Made by a program: the position numbers and the translations under genes. Shown piece after piece: positions 1-13,730 of a stretch of 64,000 bases of DNA. The stretch's first letter is position 1; every line of letters starts with the position of its first letter. The notes under the pieces were generated by a model that was not told where the DNA came from, searched no databases, and worked only from the letters and a program-made list of their open reading frames with translations. Origin of the DNA: Trichoplax sp. H2 (Eukaryota > Placozoa > Uniplacotomia > Trichoplacea); contig NOWV01000089.1 in NCBI GenBank assembly GCA_003344405.1, positions 124,001 through 188,000 of the forward strand, written 5' to 3'.

Positions 1-3000
1 ATTCAGTAACTTTAACAGTAGGGTGAGTATCGTTGATTGTTTCGAATGTAGCAATACCGCTAGCAAACCATAACGGAATACTATCAGATGTAACAATTCC
101 AAATGGATCATAGTTCTCTTGATAGCCAAATATGTTGAAGTATTTAAATGAAGTTGGATCATGACCAAAATTAATTCTACCACTTTGACCAACAGCCAAG
201 CTACATGCAGGTAGATATCCAACGGTAACATCGATGTCTTCAAAAGCGTATGAGGACATTCCATCTTGCAAAAGTTCACCATTCAACGTAAAGCTAATTT
301 TACCAGTATCTAAATCAAGCAAGCATCCGACGATATCACCTTTATTCCAAGTCTTTCCAAAACTTTCTGAACCGTGATTCCACTTTCGAGCTAAGAATCC
401 GTCATAACTATATGAGTTACTACTACCACCAACTTCTTTTCCGGCTTCAAAGAACTCAGAGCACCATCCAACTCTCATCATACCAGGACTATTAACGTGA
501 AATTCGTAGTACCATTTGCCTCTACGAACAGCATACATCTTTTCAACACGAAAGGTCCTCATGCTGCCGTTTTGGGCTCTATCTGTAACTTGACGTGACA
601 AGCTTTTAGCTGAATCAACATTCAGATCGACTGCAGGCGAATCAATGGTACATCCAAATCCAATAATGGTTCTAATAGTTTCACGGGCAGTATCGCGATT
701 AGATTTCATAGACTGTTCATCAAGCTTTTCGTATGGTATTAACATAGGATTTCTTTTTCTATCTCCATCTTTAGAAAGTCCGTATGACCAACCCTGTTGG
801 ATACGATCTTTTGCCCATACTTCATGAGCATTTTTAGCTAAAATTTCAACTACCTTTTCTAAATGGTCGTTTAAAATTTCCTTTTGAGCTAGGTCTAACG
901 GGTGGGGCTTATATCCATTAGATAAAAGGTATTTGCTATCAGGTAAATGTTGATATTTAGTAACATTTTTACCTTCTCCAACAACGTTTATAACATAGCC
1001 TAATGCAACCAACGATTTTAACGTTTCCATAGCCATTTTAATGTCATATTCTTTTTCTTCTTGTGATAATTCAGTAAAAGGTCTCAAACAAGGATGCACT
1101 TTCAATGTATCACTTCTGTCCCTTCCAAACTTCCATCCAGCGTCTATTTTATTTCTAGCCCAGATATCGTGCATGTTAATAGCTAATTTATCGCGAAGAT
1201 CGTTTAAATAAGTGGGTAAGGATACGTCCGTAGTATCGATAGGAGCTGGAATAAATACACTATGTTCAGTTTGTGCTGTCGGACCGATGATTTCATAGCG
1301 GTAAGGGTTGCCAAGAACCATAGATTCTTGTACTCTAACCGATTCTCCATAGTCTAAGCCTTCATAAATGGGAGCATAGTGCCTTGAGTTATAATTAAAT
1401 TCCCCGTAATCACCTCCTAACAGTAATCGGCATCGAACAGTGGAGGACATACTTATAGCTGGCGAGAAAAGTTGTTTGTCTATAGAAATATCTCTAAATT
1501 CACCAGTTATCAATTTCCCGTTTATGCTGAAAGTCATTGACTGCTTGCCTAAATCTAAATAACATCCGATAACGTCGCCATTTCGAAACTGGTGAGGTGC
1601 TGTTTTCGCTGCTTCTTCATTTAATTTGTCTTCTTGAATAGATTGGTTCAATTCGTTATCTACATCATTGTAAGAGTTATCTTCACTGTCAAAATCTGCC
1701 ACACTAGAGCTTTCCATTGAATCGTCAAGGTCATCTTTAGCAATATTCAGTGAATGATTCAATCCTAACTTTTCCTGGCCAATGAAGCAAAACATACTTC
1801 CACTTTTCTTCATTGTACGCTTAGCCTTGGAAACCGGCTTATTTTTAACTGATAGATATCGACCGTTCGTCCACAAGTTGACGCCATCAAAACCATATGA
1901 AAATATACTATCCCCTATACCAGCACCACTCCAATTTTCACCGGCTTCAGCATGATGTACTTCCTTAATATTTCTCCAACCAATTCGTAAGTGACTGATA
2001 GGAGATGCAGCTTTATTAGCAACACATAATACCGAATCTTGGGATGGAGGTTCAACATGGTCAACAGCAACTTCAAAATACCACTTAGAATGTTGGGCAG
2101 AACCATTGAATAAGCCAACATAAATATTTGCAGTTACACTATATACGGTAACATAATATAGATATTTTTTTCAAAATTTAGCGTTCGTAATGTAGTAAGT
2201 TATCGGGATAAACGTAAAATAGTACTTTGTTTATTCTATTTATAAATTAATCATACCTAGTTATTTGATCTACTAATTTTGTTTGAAGTAGTAACTTCTG
2301 CTTTGGTAGTAGATTGTCACAAATAAGATTTTGATTTGCACGAACAGCAACGCCATTACATACGCATATCCTCGATAGCATATCTAGAATCTACGAATAC
2401 AGATTTTCAACTTTGTGATTAGAATAGAGAAATAAATTAGATAGACTAACGACGGCTGACATAATAACACCAAAAAAGGTACCAACCCTATTATCGCGAC
2501 CGTGTTTATCCAATAGATTGATCATACATTTTATATGTTGCTCTTTCACCTAAATTGGCAACGTAAATCTAAAATTAAATCGAAATCTTGATATACGTAA
2601 ACTACAGAAAAATTAAACTTACACTACTTAATGATTGCGAACTTTCCGTTAGAATACATAAAAGTACTTGTAAAAGTCCTAGACATTACAAAAAATAGTC
2701 TCATTTTTACAGTTTAAGAATTTTAACACAACATTACTTAGCTGATTCAATAGCAAGTGATATTATACAGTCAAAAGGCATTCATGGGTTACCATCAATG
2801 TAATGTTCTCTTTCTAGCCTTTTCAGTAGCCAATCTAATGATATGGCCTCTACCAATTTAGTACAATTGGTATGGTTCTCACGTATCATTGCAGCTACAA
2901 AAATTTAGGTATAGAAATAGTATATCATTAGAAGAGTTTAAAAATGGCTGCAGTTTTTGTATGGGGATTAAAATTTAAATACCCTAATATCGTCTCTCTA

Positions 3001-6000
3001 CCTAATAATTTAAATAATAGATCGTGAATTTTGAACCACATAGAGTCATTTTGAACGTCTTGAAAAGTTATCTTTGAATCGCCATCTCGACAAATTTTTC
3101 CAATAACATCAAGAACCAGGGAAATAACACCCTAATTAGAGATGAATCATTATTGCGCAATTATAACATGGTTTATATATATATATATATTTATCGTTAA
3201 ATGATATCAGTTAGATTATTTATTTTATTAATGGCCAATTCATTACCTCGTTTTGAAATAATTCTTGGCGCTTTTTTAATGCGACCCTGTGTTTTTGCTT
3301 CACTTCATGAGCTAATCGCAACAGTAAAGAAGAACGATTTCAGTTTACATTATCACTTTACGGTAAAGTAAATCTAAGTTTGGTACCTAAATTTTCTTTT
3401 TGCCATGCAAAGTAACCAAGAAGATCGTTCAGTATAAAAACTATATATTCTAGAGCTTTGAGATCAACATCCTCTGTCTCATGTTTGATTGTTAACTCAT
3501 TATTATCATCGGAATTACCAGTACCTAAGGAACTATCACAGCAAACAAAGACAGCTTAGGTAAACAGCCAGTTGGATAAGGCAAAATATTTACCAGTCAA
3601 TACGTGTAGGTATGTAAAATATTTACGTACATTTTTAATGTTTTTACTCTTACCTTAAAAATTGATATAGAAGCTCAGAACAAACTTTGATTATGTGAGC
3701 AGTGCGAATTTCTTCAGTTTCCCCCCTAGTCACAGAGAGAGCACTGTCCATATGTCCTTCGACTAAGAGGTGGACCTTAATGTCGGATGATTTTTTATTA
3801 GCGATAATATTAAAAGGAAATGGCTAAATTTCAAGTAGGACACAATATCAAAACAGCATTAAACTTAGGCAATAACATTTTCAAGTTTAAAATTTTTTAT
3901 GATCAACCTCTTTAATAACTTGCTTTCGCTGACCATGGGTTGTCTAAAATTTCGTAGGAAAATACATGCGTTAATGATGCCATGGCCTACACTTTAATGG
4001 AATCACCAGCTATATACCCGTACCTGAGGACCGACCCATAAACCGGTTTTATAATGTCTAAGGAATACAAGAGAATCTCCAAACTTTATTTCTGGTATTC
4101 CCATCCCTTGGTTTATTTCATCTTTTTCGTCCCAAATACAAATATTATCCTAGTTTTGCAAAATGATTTAATAAAATTCAGTCGGTGTAATTCGGCTATT
4201 ACATTATTGTAGTAAGCTACTTTTATTGATGACAAAATCGGTAGATTGTATATATTTTATTCAATTACCTGAGAAGGTTGCAGACAAAATAATGCTGAAT
4301 CTTCGGATTTCGCTGCCTCAGATGTTAGTAGACATAAATGCTTCTTATCATCTGACATACCGATGTATTGGCCTATACATATAGCATGCAATACAGTATT
4401 ACGTATTAATTTGTCAAACTAGAAGAATTTAAATGTCATCATTAAAGAATTAAGCGTATATATTTATACCTGATATAACGTTACGCAATCGAAATGGTTG
4501 TCCCCATCGGATAAATGCGCTGCTCCACCTGAATTACATAATCGCAAAGTTAAACAAATACCCAAAGGTGCACAGTTTGCGTTGTCTATGTTACAAATAT
4601 TGGATTAAATTTCTTAACGAGCCTTGGTCGTATAACTTCAATTCGCCATAGAGACTTTGTTTGACAAAAGTGATCTTGCATAAAATACAGAAGGCTACAA
4701 AAGGAAAATCTCACACTTAAATCTTTGCTTATCATCAGTGCATCGGCAGTGTAATAATTACCCAAAGTATGTTAGACGCATAATAAACAAGCTATATATC
4801 TAGTATAGTCATAGTGAGTTACCAATGCTGTTCTTCCGAGCCGCACTTATAATCATCAGGTATCGATAAATATTCATCACCGCCGCGTATAAAGCGCATG
4901 ACATCGCCACCGTTCAAGTAGCCTTGAAAGGATACGAACAAAAGCTAATAATTTAAAAATAAGATATTTCCATAACTTTTAGGAGTTATTTCAAACCTCG
5001 GCTTTTTGTTAACGCCCAACCACTCATGACAGGATTTACAATCCATACAGTTTGTTGAAATGATGCTTGTACGGTTAAATCATTGGATGATGTCGATACA
5101 TACTAATCAGAAAAGGGAATTAATGAATTAATTTAATGCAATACAACAGGTTCAGATAGAAGCAACAAAGTATGAAAAAGTTACCAAATAGCGTTCGGAA
5201 TATACATTAACGAAAATAACGTTATCACCAAGTCGAACCTATACGTTTTATAGACGTTAAGAATATATAAATAGCTTTTCAAATTGCAATAGCTAATTGA
5301 CCGTAGACAAAGGAGTAAAACAAGAAGTTGCACAATGAAGTTGTAATATCTGTATATTCAAAATTGATTAGCTATTACTTTTTCTCCTTCGGATCGATGA
5401 TGTGACGCCGGGTGGATGGTCCACCAGCATGATTCATCTGAAAATGGAAAATTAACATTATGCCCCGAAACATGACTTTCTATGATGATGACAGACCTAC
5501 GACAAATACATCGTTAAACATCGGATACAGTAATTTAAAGGCAGTTTAATGTGGTGTAATAAGACTTTTCTACTATTAATTAGGCATACAAGACCTAAAG
5601 ATAAATGATCAATATATAGTACAATCATTTATTGATAAGTTCGTTAACAAAGTAAACGATCCTAACCTTGAGAATGCTGTTCCAAACCAACATCAAAAGC
5701 TAATTTGTCTGAAGTCGAACATGATGACAAACAAGATAGATACTAATAGAATTAAGAATTCATTTTTAGAAGTATAATTGCTTTCTTTCCATTAAAAAAT
5801 AGTTTCATGTTTATTAAGAAAATACATCGATAGCTCATAGGAACTTATTTTCAGAACTATATTGCATTCATTGGGATTAAATAATAATTTCAAGTTAGTT
5901 AAAAATGGGAGTAGGTACATGATAAATACCTTTCTACTACTCGTATGGCGTAGCAGTACTGCATGACCATATAATAGTGTTCTCCTACCAGCTTGGCTAC

Positions 6001-6443
6001 CACTCTGTAACAATTATAAAATTAAGAAAATCAACGTTATTTCTTCTATACGGTCTTGTTCATAACAATAATTATAATGTCGACATTACTATTGTGCACA
6101 GCTTAGAAGAGATTACTTACACCAGTAACGGAGGTAGTAGCCACGACCCTTTCTTGTAATGCTCTAACCGACATAGCTTGTTCCAAGATAAATACACATA
6201 GGGACATATTTGGTAATCGTTCCTAGTTTATTCAACAAAATCTAGGGTAAGCTTATCGAGCAGTTGAAGTTTTGAGTAAATTTCTTGCTGAAATAAAGGG
6301 AATGGAATTATTCTAACCGTATTAATCCAATGTTCTAGATGGCATAGTCTACTTCCAAAACCAACCGCAGCTAATATGGCGCGACATTGTTGTATACTAT
6401 CATATTTATTTGCAAGATTGCATGATAAAGTAATAGAATCTTC
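1..6443 (-). CDS. RYR: Ryanodine receptor, N-terminal part (partial at 3' end)
   Basis: Intracellular Ca2+-release channel of the ER/SR membrane; only the cytosolic N-terminal quarter (about 1346 residues) is here. Exons, 5' to 3': 6318-6443, 6121-6222, 5930-6004, 5667-5742, 5379-5437, 5185-5238, 5021(or 4997)-5102, 4823-4922, 4623-4694, 4470-4528, 4269-4372, 4024-4149, 3654-3823, 3387-3532, 3247-3311, 3002-3131, 2793-2894, 2623-2678, 2487-2549, 2257-2390, 2138 to beyond 1. Codon phase is consistent across every junction. Visible in order: inositol-receptor-like N-terminus ([13 protein letters not shown]), MIR repeats ([35 protein letters not shown]), RIH region ([24 protein letters not shown]), SPRY1, two RyR repeats ([12 protein letters not shown]), and SPRY2. 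These follow the vertebrate RyR order. The last exon is unusually long (over 2.1 kb), and the intron after exon 9 starts with GC. The first coding exon, with the start Met, was not found above 6443. Channel pore and remaining domains lie left of the window. Confidence 0.93.
3174..3191. repeat. (TA)n microsatellite in RYR intron
   Basis: Short uninterrupted TA run within the intron between RYR exons 3002-3131 and 3247-3311. No function is suggested. Confidence 0.8.
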
Positions 6444-9200
6444 CTAATCAATACAAAACAAATGAGCAACATTATTCGTCATCAGCAATTTTTTATCCTA
6501 GTATCATATCGTTCAAATTATAACAAGCCCAACTTGACTAAAACATATTCGCAAATAATATTCTAGTTAAATGTAATCCTTAATCAGGATAGTGCGAACA
6601 TTGGATTCCTCTTTTTAGATATTTGAAATTAAAGATGCTCATCTATTTTACTAGATTCATTAAATTGACAAGACCGGAGGAAAATTGCAATGGCAGCAGT
6701 TAGTAAAAATTTACGAATGTATTCATTCTACAAAGGGAAATGTGATGCTGTCCAGGCTAGCCAGATCTAACAACCATGATTACTCTCCTCTAGTTGCATA
6801 ACAAGTTTTCGAGTAACAAGCATTAACCGCAGAAGACAATTCATTGATGTATCATACTATCGTTACTTATCGTAAAATTGTAAATAGGAAAATTAAAAAG
6901 ACTACATGAAATATAACACTATGAGCCTATTGTCAGGTTTGTCCTCCTCGACATCAACCTACAGTACGACTCAAATAACTGACGATCTCACCGTGGTTAG
7001 GAAGCACTAATACTAGTCTCTCTTTAGACAAAAGTGAATCCAAACTTTGTTAAAATGTCAGCCAATTTATAACAAATCTACATAAGCATTCATTATATAA
7101 TTATTAGTTTATAGATAGTATTACAAAACTAAGCAGTTATCTATCTAAGTATGTATGTATGTATGTATCTTTCATAGATAATGGTATTATCGCAATATCG
7201 CAAAGAATGCTATCTAACAAAAACAAGATCAGTAATAGTTTACGAAAGTACTGCTCGGCGACACGATGGAAAGTTGAAAAATCGAAAGTGTTACAACTCG
7301 ATCCAATGGCTAGATTACAATTCTAAAAGGGGATATTATTTAAATAAGAGAGATTTCAATGGAAATATCAATTATTATTGATATAAGACGATTCTACAAT
7401 TGAACATGGCATCTAATCATCTGATTTTGCATTCTTTGTCTGTTAATGCAATTTTTAACCTATTTGTAGATTGGTTTCAATGCCAGGTGTGACTTACTAT
7501 CTCAAGCAAGTAAAATAAAACTGATTCCATATCACGCGTGCACTACTTTACTTTGGCTTTATACGGCTTCAATTACTACAATGGGCACGCGTAGATTGAA
7601 AATGTAGGGTAGATTTTGTATTATAATAGTATTAATTATAAAAGCATTAATACGAGCGAAACCTTTATTGTGGGGAGTCATTTCCACTTTAGAGGTGTTT
7701 GGAAATTGACTAGAATGTTAATTTAGTCCACAAAGGCAATACAAGATTTCTACAACGGGAAAGCAGAGCTAGTTGTTTCTACTCGGTACAGAATAGCTTC
7801 GATACAGTACATCGCTATTTTCTAGAATATTTTTTGAACTCTTCCTAGTTTATCTACCATGTTGAAGTTATTTTTCAACAACTATGTTTGATCAGACGTT
7901 ATTATCGTAGTAAGAAATTAATATCCCCTTGATATGATATTGTTCCATTAGATGGAACAATAACGTCATTTTCATTCTGAAATAAGTAATGCATGATATA
8001 TTTCGGTATCTCCAGGGGCTACCAATGGAATCCTTTAATGATGATTGATTAGTTTTATTAAGCCCGAAAAATAAAGCCATCCTTTTATTCATCTGTCAGA
8101 GTATTCAATGGCGGCGATAGCAATAACTATTGCAGCAAGTCTTAGACCGGAAATGGATTAAGAAAGCAGCAATCCATTACTAAGCAACATGGGCTTGATC
8201 ATCAAGAATTGATATTTGTACAAGGCACATCATTCATATCAAGGACAATTTGTCAGCTTTATGAGGTAATGATGCCATTGATCGATTTCTGTCGTCTGCC
8301 GATGATGATGACGATACCATCATGTAGATACGACACTGGAGGATAAAATTAACCGCCCATTTTTTCTCAAATAATTTCATGTTTCTACGGTAAAAACAGT
8401 CGTGACAACCCTTTTCATAGATCAAGTTAGCTTACCATGGAATCTATGGAGGCCTATTACGATTTGATGACATCAACTGTGATCATTACAAGCGCTTAAA
8501 ACGCTAGTAAGAGTAGTCTTCACATAACGTTGAAATGCTAGGAAAGTGTAGAAGTAGTTGAATGATAGGCTATAAATTAAGTCGATCAATATTACACCAC
8601 CGTTAATCTACAGTACGTATACTTGAAATTAAATTAAGATTTGGTTACATTGCTAACCATCATTCAAGCCTATTGGCGACAAATTTTCTTTTCTCTTGAG
8701 TAAATTGAAAGTAGTGTACAATCCGTACTTGTATTTAGTATCATGGTAGAAAAGGAATTGAGCAAGATAGCAAGTCATGGCGCTAATTAACGACTTAAAA
8801 TGAAGCCATGAACCCTTGACTCAAACGCGCTTACAAATTAACCGGTAAATTGCGGCATGCGTTGTATAAATTAAATTATTATATTATATAATTAGAATAA
8901 CTTTAAAGTGTCCAGTAGTCTCGAAGTTTGTCTATCGTCTAGAAAGTTATTATTGAGAATATGAAAAGTAGAAAATCAACCGAAGGGAAAAGAGGATGTC
9001 AAATGAGTTGTTGAAACTTGCCTCAAAGTGAATGGTTTTCATTTCTACCGTAATCTCCTAAAGACAGATGTTCATTATATATGTTTTATTGATTGGGAAT
9101 CTCTCGTTTCAGTATAAACTAGCTCATCTGGCGCTTTATTAATTAAAATAAGTGCCACATGGTCATTATCCGCAACCCACAAAAGCGAAATTCACAGTAG
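6444..9200. other. Intergenic / RYR 5' region, no gene recognised
   Basis: This should hold the RYR start codon exon, 5' UTR and promoter, because the first exon found (6318-6443) begins inside the family alignment at an acceptor. I could not identify that exon. Short open frames here resemble no family I know. A GTAT microsatellite sits at about 7149-7168. Otherwise AT-rich and featureless. Confidence 0.6.
7149..7168. repeat. (GTAT)n microsatellite
   Basis: About five tandem GTAT units in non-coding sequence upstream of RYR. Confidence 0.75.
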
Positions 9201-12200
9201 TTATTAGATATACAGTGCTGTAGTTCAAGAAATAGAATAGAAAGACCTTCGAACACATGGATGAAATTATTTGACATCATGAAGGATACTTGCTCTACCT
9301 TGAGTAAACTTCATTCTCGAATAAATGTAAAAGAATTGAGATTACTGTACATAAGGCGATACGAGTTGAATCTGAATCCATCTTCTACTTTGCGAATTCT
9401 GTCACTGGAAAACAAGTGTTTCCCGATCCAGGGGTATCATTGACTGTCAGTTTGGGTGTAATCAAAAATTAAAAGCTAAAAAAATTTTCATTCCTGACTT
9501 GAGTTGATGTAACAGAACTCTATGATGGACTATGAAAGAAGACGATAAAACTGGAATTGGCATAGATGAAATTTATTGTCAACTTTTAGCTTATAATGAT
9601 ACTGTAAAATAACAGTTGCCTTTATTTCAAGCTATTCCATGGTCCGGTAGTATCGATTAAATGATTTTCTTCCGTCAAGACATGAATGTCATTTATAATT
9701 TCGAGGGAAAATTAATTAATACCAAAAGCATACAGTGTAGAGTTCGGGATGGTTTTACATTGCATACACAGGCAATCATTTTCCCCTATTTTGAGTTGCA
9801 ATTCGATAGCGATTTTGATGATATGATCGAGTATGATCAACGCCGAAATCAATCCTTGACAAAATTAAATTAAATTGAATCTCTTCAGCCATTGAAAAGA
9901 ATCATTGGGCAGAATACCGGTAGAAGTAATTAATACTGATGATGCAATTCGTTAACACAGGTAGATGAAAAACTTTCTAATCCTCCATTCAAGGATGACT
10001 AATCTAAAGGATTAATTGGGATTAGATATATTCGGTAAGGTGGCTCAAGTGCTGTATGGTCTGATACAATATTACTGGTGATTAGTCATCAATCAAGGCA
10101 AGAAAAGCTTCAAGGCTATGACTAATCTTGTCTTGTACGTATAATTACATTTAATGACAAAATTTATTCTTATTTAAAGCTCGAATCATGACATTGTTCT
10201 TGATTTGGTCTAGAAATGTCCCCCTCCAAAAAAATAATATTGATCTGTAAATACCGTAAATCAGAGCGACTTATATTCAAGTTAATTTGAGCATGTTCGC
10301 ATTGCTTTCATCTCTTTTGAAGTTGATTTCATGGCTATCCTACAGTAGATCGATGACTACTATGCCTATCGGTCAAGAAACATTTGTTCCTTGTACAATA
10401 TCAATGTGGGGTAATAGCAATATTTCTGCTCATCACTCTCATCGCTTGATACCTATCCACGAAGAGAAAAAAGTGGGCATCGAATCTTTTATTTGCACAA
10501 CGAATGGCATGACCTTGATCGAGAGGGTAATGACAATAAGTCAAGGTGTCGTAAAAGATGCCATCTCGGCAAGATGAGGTACTTTCATGAAGGAGAGCGA
10601 TGTATCCTATTCTATCTGATTAGAAAATCAATCTATTTTCAACAGCAATACTACGCTGCTTTAATTAACCTTTCATCGTTCCAAGAATGGGTATGATCTA
10701 AAAAAGGATTTCCCCTAGGAAAGTAGCTCGAATCAGGGACTACGCATATGTCGTATGGTGATAGTTGTATACCACTGGAGAGGGCATGGGATATTATCTT
10801 TGTCACACCGATATCTAGTGTATCTAAATTAGTTGTTGTACTGCAAATGGTGGCTTAGCAAGCCTATTCCACTGGACTATTTTCTTGATGAACAGTGTGT
10901 AAAGTAGATCCACTTTAACATCGAAGGCAAAAGCAGGTAGCACAATGTCAAAATGATGGAGAAAGGGGGCGACTTTGTTGGGATAAAGAAATCCATTCAA
11001 ACGATTTTATGGTGAGAAAACATGCTAACACGAACTAAATCTAAAATATGGAGGATAAAAATTCGCTGTTTCATTGTACACTCAATGTACAGCATGAATG
11101 CTTGCTGTGATTCATCGTTATTCTAAAGGATAATACTACATGGTGTAGAAGACAGATGGAAGCGAAATCCAATTCTCAGCAGTTGGTTGTTGACCTGACC
11201 AATTGTCCATTCCTTGATTGGCAAGGAACGATGACCGCATCCTATCTGGCTGATGATGCCAACTCAATTCATGACAACAACTTCATGTTGACGAGTGATA
11301 AATCCACTAGATTACCAACCCTGTTTATCATAACTTGATGTAAATTCTACTTTAATGGTGTCGTCGAGCATGACAGGGATTTATTATGGCTTCATAAACT
11401 AAACTGTCGATTAGAATATTGAATTGGGATAACGGATGGTGGGGGGCCCTGGCAAACAGGCAGTGCACGACATGATTTGAATACATCCTTGTATATCAAC
11501 GCTAAATTTGCATACGTTCATGTTATTGAAGAACATAATCCTATCATCGCATCATCATAAGATGGAAATAGAGGATTTCAACTAGGGTTGATATCTTCGT
11601 TTTAGGTGGTAAAATGGAAAACACTCGTACCCACCGATGAAAATGAACCATTTTATCGTGCTCAAGGAACCCCAAAAAGAGAGCCTAGGAAGAAAATCAG
11701 GTAAGACGATGGCAAAAAGACTGTTCTTTTAGCGATAAAGGGAGATGGACGTTTGGGAATAACCGATCACGAATTATCGATTTCATCTACTTTATCGAAT
11801 GCTCGATGGCTGGAAATAGCGATCAAGAACACTCTCTTCAAAAGCATAGTTTAATCTCACCCAATTTCAATCGGCAGGCTTACGAGCAAAAATAGAATTA
11901 TGTAGGATTAAGAGACGTCCTTTCGACAATATCATTGCATTATGATGGATGGTTGAAACAGTGGCGCTATTATTGACATTGTCATTGAAAAGTTGGGAAA
12001 ACAAGACCGTTTTTACAGCAATAACACGAGCAGAAAAATGACTCTGATTGATGAACCATTGTAATACAGTATCTTGACTTCCTACTGGAATATATCATCA
12101 TTCATCAATCTTCAATTATAACATGATCATCGTCAATCAGTGCATGGCAAAAAAGGCGCTTGTAGAAAGAATGACGGATTACAATCATTCTTTTTCCCCT

Positions 12201-13540
12201 GATGGTATTGACTGCTACAGTATCATCATCTTGTTGATATAATAATGGAATCGATGCCATCAATTACAGTACTTGGTGCTATTCTCGTGTATCCTAGTCC
12301 ATTGGAAAATGTTCAATAAGCCTGACGATGATTGTACTTGATGTAGAAGATTACAACTGGATCTGTTCAACGAGCGTACATTGGCTCTATCGTTGGGCAA
12401 TGAATTGTTATCATGGGGGGGCATCGTATGATTGACTTACCGTTCTAAGAAAGGAAACATCTTCACCTATATCATCGCTTTTACGAGCTGCTATCGATGT
12501 CGATGAAGTCGTCATCTTGAATGGTGATTATCACTAACAGCAATAAGATCAATTCACACGATCAAGAGGTGCATGAATTGTGAGGAGAGGAGTGGAATAA
12601 TTTTCCAGTCACGGTGATTGCCCCCCCCCCAAAAAAACAACTTGTCCTATCTATTATCAATCAAGAGAAGAAGAAGAAAAATCAACTACTGATCGCTCAA
12701 CGCTATCCACTCGATTGATTCATGGTTGATTGAAATTAGCACTACATTAAATCGAAGTGAAAGCATCCATTACTTACTAGACAATCCTGTCCATCAATCG
12801 ATCCGTACAAATAGGCAAGAGGACATGCCAATTCGACAAGGCACCAAGAAGAAAGTGTTGGCGTTCAAATGTAGACCATCCATCATCAAAAGCAACAAGA
12901 AGAACATCAACTCGATAAGCAAAACCTTAACCCACTACTGTCTACCAATCATAGATTAAGTTAACGACTCAATAAGATCACTTACTAGACGATGGCTTGA
13001 CTTATTGGATAAGTAAAAGGATTGAATGAAGAGAGTAGAATTCCTCCAGAGCAGGAGAAGAAAGTGCTAACGTGATTGATCGCCAAGGCTTAATGAGGGC
13101 CGAGTGCAGTATTGGTGTCGAATATAGTCGCTCAGTCGGATCCTGGCAACAGGCAAAAGTGCAGTAGTGTAGCGCTTCCATCCATAGTGTTGTATAGCAT
13201 TTCTATGGCTGGCAATGCAGTGGCGATGCTATGACTACCTTGGCTACCAAGGGCGTGAGAAAGTAGACAGCATGACGTCAAGATTGCCAACATGGCGAAT
13301 GGCAGCAGCAGTGATGGAGCTTTGAAAATTGGTCTAGTACTAGTCTAATAACCATGAACGGAATGAATGTGCTACTGCATCACTTTATGTTGATGTGCTA
13401 TCGAATGATTTCAATGGTGAAAGATCATTCAAGGCTAGTCTACAGACTCATCGTACCATCGATAGCGAGTCGTAGATGGTAGAGGCGATTTCCTGCAGGG
13501 TTTTCTGTCCCTGGAGGGGAAGGTAAAATGGAGGATGAAT
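9200..13540. other. GC-richer non-genic block, possible decayed insertion
   Basis: Base composition shifts here towards more G and C than in the surrounding AT-rich DNA. There are homopolymer runs (C10 then A7 at 12621-12637; G runs near 11440 and 12415) and many short open frames of 60-96 codons on the plus strand. None resembles a family I recognise, and frames change repeatedly, as in an old decayed coding insertion. No terminal repeats or intact protein were found, so origin and function are unassigned. Confidence 0.35.
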
Positions 13541-13730
13541 AGTAGACTGTTAAAAACAGTCTAGTCTAATGGCAATGGATAAAACGATGCAATAGGTTCT
13601 TGGACGACTTTAAAGATGTGCTATGCACGACGACTCTAAGCTACTTACGAATAAGGAGCGAAGTACTCTGCTGTGAAGGGTAGCTCATAGATCGGTTGTG
13701 CTATTTACAGGATATCCACTTGCAGATGAT

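Noticed and set aside
3940-4010. Minus-strand open segment beginning [17 protein letters not shown] between two RYR exons
   Set aside because: Direct joining of 4024 to 3823 gives the family sequence without it ([20 protein letters not shown]), so it is intronic.
10287-10696. Two overlapping plus-strand open frames of 96 and 67 codons
   Set aside because: No family resemblance, no splice signals, and they lie in the decayed-looking GC-richer block.
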